Part shown: positions 63,862 through 64,000 of the stretch, piece by piece | How the letters are laid out: each line of letters opens with the position of its first letter | How positions within the stretch are numbered: the first letter of the stretch is position 1 | From: Mesorhizobium sp. L-8-3 | GTDB taxonomy: Bacteria; Pseudomonadota; Alphaproteobacteria; Rhizobiales; Rhizobiaceae | Assembly (NCBI RefSeq): GCF_016756615.1 | Contig: NZ_AP023262.1 | Span: forward strand, 3,163,501 to 3,227,500 | DNA length: 64,000 nt | Reading direction: 5' to 3' | Translations under genes and position numbers: made by a program | The notes under the pieces: model-generated | What the model was told of the DNA's origin: nothing | What the model saw: only the letters and a program-made list of their open reading frames with translations | Databases searched by the model: none

Positions 63862-64000
63862 TCAGTGACCGCCGCCGCCACCGCCGGCCGAGGCGGGAGG
63901 TTTGCGCATCAGCACGGCGAAGATGGCGAGCGAGGCGAACAGCACCGTCAGCAGATAGAAGACATCGATGAAGGACATCACCGCCGCCTGGTGGTTGACC
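63862..64000 (-). CDS. MFS exporter, DHA2/EmrB-type, C-terminus only
   Basis: The minus strand reads VNHQAAVMSFIDVFYLLTVLFA from the window edge, then SLAIFAVLMRKPPASAGGGGG and a stop. This is the last cytoplasmic loop and the fourteenth helix of DHA2-type multidrug exporters, where the family usually reads SYxDxFxxL. The Gly-rich tail is normal. Most of the gene lies beyond the window, so substrate cannot be discussed. Confidence 0.75.
   Translation of the reverse strand, partial: VNHQAAVMSFIDVFYLLTVLFASLAIFAVLMRKPPASAGGGGGGH

Noticed and set aside
63693..63971. 92-codon plus-strand frame at the right edge
   Set aside because: Very Arg-rich, starts in the IS630 end and overlaps the MFS C-terminus on the other strand.

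Overview
This is a GC-rich window of about 64 kb. It looks like the chromosome or a large replicon of an alphaproteobacterium in the Rhizobiales, probably Mesorhizobium- or Phyllobacteriaceae-like. That assignment is inference. It rests on the density of ABC uptake operons, the mosaic palindromic intergenic repeats of the RIME type known from rhizobia, and the family mix (RpiR and GntR/FCD regulators, fused LivMG, CHASE2 cyclases). I see no rRNA, tRNA or CRISPR.

Layout: 1-3.6 kb holds a GntR/FCD regulator (cut by the window edge), a VOC protein and an SsuABC/TauABC-type importer. 3.7-4.8 kb holds a GNAT acetyltransferase and an XRE-cupin regulator on the minus strand. 5.0-8.7 kb holds a CHASE2 class III cyclase and a FecR-domain protein with a Gly-rich tail. 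8.75-10.05 kb is an intact IS256-family element with an 8-bp target duplication. 10.1-16.3 kb is a polyamine-type ABC system with a P1 (DmpA-like) peptidase and an RpiR regulator. 16.5-24.0 kb has an amidohydrolase, a CobW-type GTPase and a branched-chain amino-acid-type ABC operon with a fused permease/ATPase and a large palindrome inside it. 24.7-31.3 kb is a looser accessory stretch (HD protein, WD40 protein, VOC protein, patatin, small Cys-rich protein, small secreted protein). 31.7-33.4 kb is an acyl-CoA synthetase. 33.4-36.4 kb is a heptamer repeat array interrupted by an IS3-family element, itself interrupted by a second, frameshifted IS256-family copy. 36.4-48.1 kb is a sugar-type locus: aldo/keto reductase, M42 peptidase, FGGY kinase, CUT1 ABC transporter, FucU/RbsD and a ribokinase-family kinase. 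48.2-48.9 kb is a repeat mosaic. 49.0-62.3 kb is a four-gene, tightly coupled minus-strand operon: LysM-FecR protein, two PKD-repeat proteins (952 and 2120 aa) and a membrane-anchored HAMP cyclase. 62.5-63.7 kb is an IS630-family element with an A7 frameshift site. The right edge holds the C-terminus of an MFS exporter.

The most unusual system is the 49-62 kb operon. It appears to join extracytoplasmic LysM/FecR/PKD proteins to a cyclic-nucleotide output. A smaller cyclase plus FecR pair at 5-8.7 kb suggests the two domain families work together. The second notable theme is DNA architecture: nested palindromic mosaics flank the sugar transporter locus as long direct repeats, and insertion sequences are nested in a heptamer array.
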